Positions 62,001-64,000 of a stretch of DNA of 64,000 bases are shown one piece after another. The first letter of the stretch is position 1. Each line of letters begins with the position of its first letter. The position numbers and the translations under genes were made by a program. The stretch lies in contig CM017558.1 of assembly GCA_007844125.1 (NCBI GenBank), forward strand, positions 51,171,831 through 51,235,830, written 5' to 3'. Below the pieces are notes generated by a model that saw only the letters and a program-made list of their open reading frames with translations, was not told the origin of the DNA and ran no database searches. The stretch is from Sinonovacula constricta (Eukaryota > Mollusca > Bivalvia > Cardiida > Solecurtidae).

Positions 62001-62954
62001 CATAGAAACAATTGTTATTCGCTAATAAAATAATAGGGTGTGAAAAGCCAGGGTGGTTCTAGGCAATGGCAGCTAATTTCTGCGCCCTTCCAATAATGTG
62101 GAAAGAGGCTTAAGGCAATAAGTATCTGCAAACTGATTTATTTTAATATCAGACAAATACAAAACACATAATGAAGTTACCAAACATGCACTGCATACCA
62201 AGACAATTCTGAGATGCAAGAGGAATAGTTTGGCTAGAGTGGTAAAGTCTCTGAAATTGGAATGATAATTCTATAGTAATATAGGATGAAAATCAAGTAT
62301 AAATACTTTTAACTATGAACAGTGACTATAGAGGTTTCAATTTATTTGATAAAAACAATAAATATTCAACTCGTAGATTACTCAGTCCTATTTGATTTTC
62401 TTTAAATTAATTTAAATTTTAATCCACGCAATAAAGTCCTGCTAATCCTTATGACGATCTGGTCAGATTTAAGTTTATGCCGTCATTGACTTATAACTTG
62501 GGGTAAAGTGAGTATATAAGTATATATACAACTTTATTCTATTTCATTATACTTTAAACAGCTTTTAAGGTTAGCATTTTATACACAGAGTTCTCCTTAT
62601 ATTATTGTAAGATAACCTTTAAATAACTACAAAAACTTGCAGCATATTCTCAAGTGTAACATGATTATCTGCCCCTGATTTTGATGTATATAATGGTCCA
62701 CCTGTAATGCACATGACTTGTGCGTACCTGTGACAATGCTAAGTCAGCTGTTTTGGACAACACCATAAAAAGTTAACACAGCTTAAATTAAGTGATTGAC
62801 TCAAGTTGCCAGAAATTTCCCCACTGAATCAGATTACAACAAGACAGAAGAAGTGCCATAAATGTTATACATGAAGAATGGCCCATTCTAACTCTCTTTT
62901 AAAATCTACATGAAAAAAGTTCCTAGAAAAAATCTAGAAAGCCAGCAGCATGAA

Positions 62955-63057
62955 GTACAGATCCTGATCAGAAACTTCCTAGTGAGAGGCTGTCTGAGCT
63001 GGATCTACAAAGTTTGCCTAAACCTGATCAATACTGCTGATCAGGCTTCAAGTTAAT
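62955..63057. repeat. Copy of dispersed repeat R (reference copy)
   Basis: This copy shows the family's landmarks: AGATCCTGATCAGAAAC, AGGCTGTCTGAGCTGGATCT, ACAAAGTTTGCCTAAACCTG and GCTGATCAGGCTTCAAG. Diverged copies occur near 7090-7150, 7462-7512, 8771-8810 (inverted), 15155-15241, 45935-46015, 53075-53150, 55270-55350, 55565-55675, 60060-60150, 60650-60720, 61090-61205, 61750-61870 and 63715-63790. No coding capacity or terminal structure was seen. Confidence 0.5.
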
Positions 63058-64000
63058 ATCAATATGAATGACACAAATAAATTTTATTTATTCCCTTTAT
63101 AATGTTATGCAAAGTATTGATGAGTTCTGATTTATGTACACAAGTACACAACTGTACATATACCTGGGGGTTACATATATAACTGCAGCAGTGGCTAGTG
63201 ATGATGAAGTTTTCACCAGAGATAAAGTCAAAGTGTGCATACACAATATTTATTTGACTGGTAAATAGTGTTAAAAGTCCAGACAAAACTCCCCTATCAT
63301 TCACAATGCTTTTGAATCAAACCTTTAAATTAGTTTTTTTAATTATTGATGACTGATGCAGGTAAAAATAAAATTATAAAATATGTGTACTGAAACGGAA
63401 ATCATAATCATACTGAACAGTTATAAATCCATTTATATAATTATGAACAAGCAACAGATCCAAGTCATACAGTTCTCCCGGCCGGATGTCCCAATTCACA
63501 ATCTGTAAAAGGACAGCTTAATCATATATAGGTAAGTTAAACACATTTTTCAGAACAAAATTTAAAAAAAATAACTATATGTGACTTAGTAGTTTTACAG
63601 CAGTAGTTCAATCAGATAGAAATATTTCAACATTAGGCCATGTACATGTTCATATGTTCAAATGTACCAGTATTATTATATGAATATATCCATTATATTC
63701 ATAAACATTTTTTGCTTAACCTGATTAGCACAAATCAGACCTACTGGCTTAGACGAATAGTGGAGGTCCTCATCAGTCAGCTGACATTCAATATTTGCTC
63801 CAGTCTTGTTACATGTACCTTAAGTTGAATTAAAATAACTTTATTTTTTAATAGCTTATTTATACATGTTTATATAATGAAAGGGGTTAATAATTACCAG
63901 GACCCATTGCATTCAGTCCATACATTATTTATTACACACATACATGTAACAGTGAGAGAACATCCATGCCTTTAATTTTAGTATTTCTCTTCGAAATAAA

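Larger units (their letters stand above)
48871..64000. other. Region right of the minus gene, no gene recognised
   Basis: Holds the S2 SINE at 50.2 kb, minisatellite, GA tract, LINE 3' end, many R-repeat copies and one possible regulatory stretch, all listed separately. Remaining open frames are short and show no family features. Untranslated exons of the minus gene could lie here unseen. Confidence 0.6.

Overview
This 64 kb window is nuclear DNA of an invertebrate animal. It is AT-rich, has small exons separated by kilobase introns with GT/AG borders, and carries many microsatellites and several tRNA-derived SINEs. A lophotrochozoan, most likely a bivalve mollusc, is the best guess: unclustered protocadherin paralogues whose whole ectodomain sits in one large exon are typical of molluscs, and the dispersed repeats resemble those of bivalve genomes. 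That assignment is inference; no search was possible.

Only two protein-coding genes can be supported. Both encode seven-cadherin-repeat, single-pass protocadherins resembling the delta-1 class, and they are arranged tail to tail. The plus-strand gene (coding 16122-27799) has four coding exons and a deduced 1172-residue protein. The minus-strand gene (coding 45648-36796) has three recognised coding exons and a deduced 1208-residue protein. Both have a large phase-0 exon for signal peptide, EC1-EC7, membrane helix and the start of the tail. Both also have a 139-nt exon (phase 0 in, phase 1 out) carrying a DSGxGGSE motif, and a last exon with an RVxF-like F-S-D-D motif and a C-terminus ending in acidic-hydrophobic-x-Val. 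The minus gene lacks a visible counterpart of the plus gene's 180-nt exon 2.

Layout: 1-13.7 kb is intergenic, with two CTCF-like motifs, SINEs, a degenerate tandem repeat and one CpG-retaining island. At 13.7-13.9 kb lies a possible promoter and untranslated first exon of the plus gene. The plus gene runs from 15.9 to about 29 kb. From 30 to 36 kb is a repeat-bearing gap between the convergent genes. The minus gene occupies about 36-46 kb, with possible extra 3' exons at 36.0-36.7 kb and possible 5' untranslated exons up to 48.8 kb. From 49 to 64 kb no gene is seen; it holds a 10-copy 33-bp minisatellite, a long GA tract, a LINE 3' end and many diverged copies of one dispersed repeat.

Both proteins should sit in the plasma membrane and mediate calcium-dependent adhesion or recognition. 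Their tails probably recruit PP1-type phosphatase and PDZ proteins, judging by short motifs only. The most unusual item is an 8-unit tandem repeat at 36.33-36.58 kb. Each minus-strand unit repeats a 5' splice-site-like sequence, and the last unit coincides with the splice donor of a candidate alternative 3' exon.
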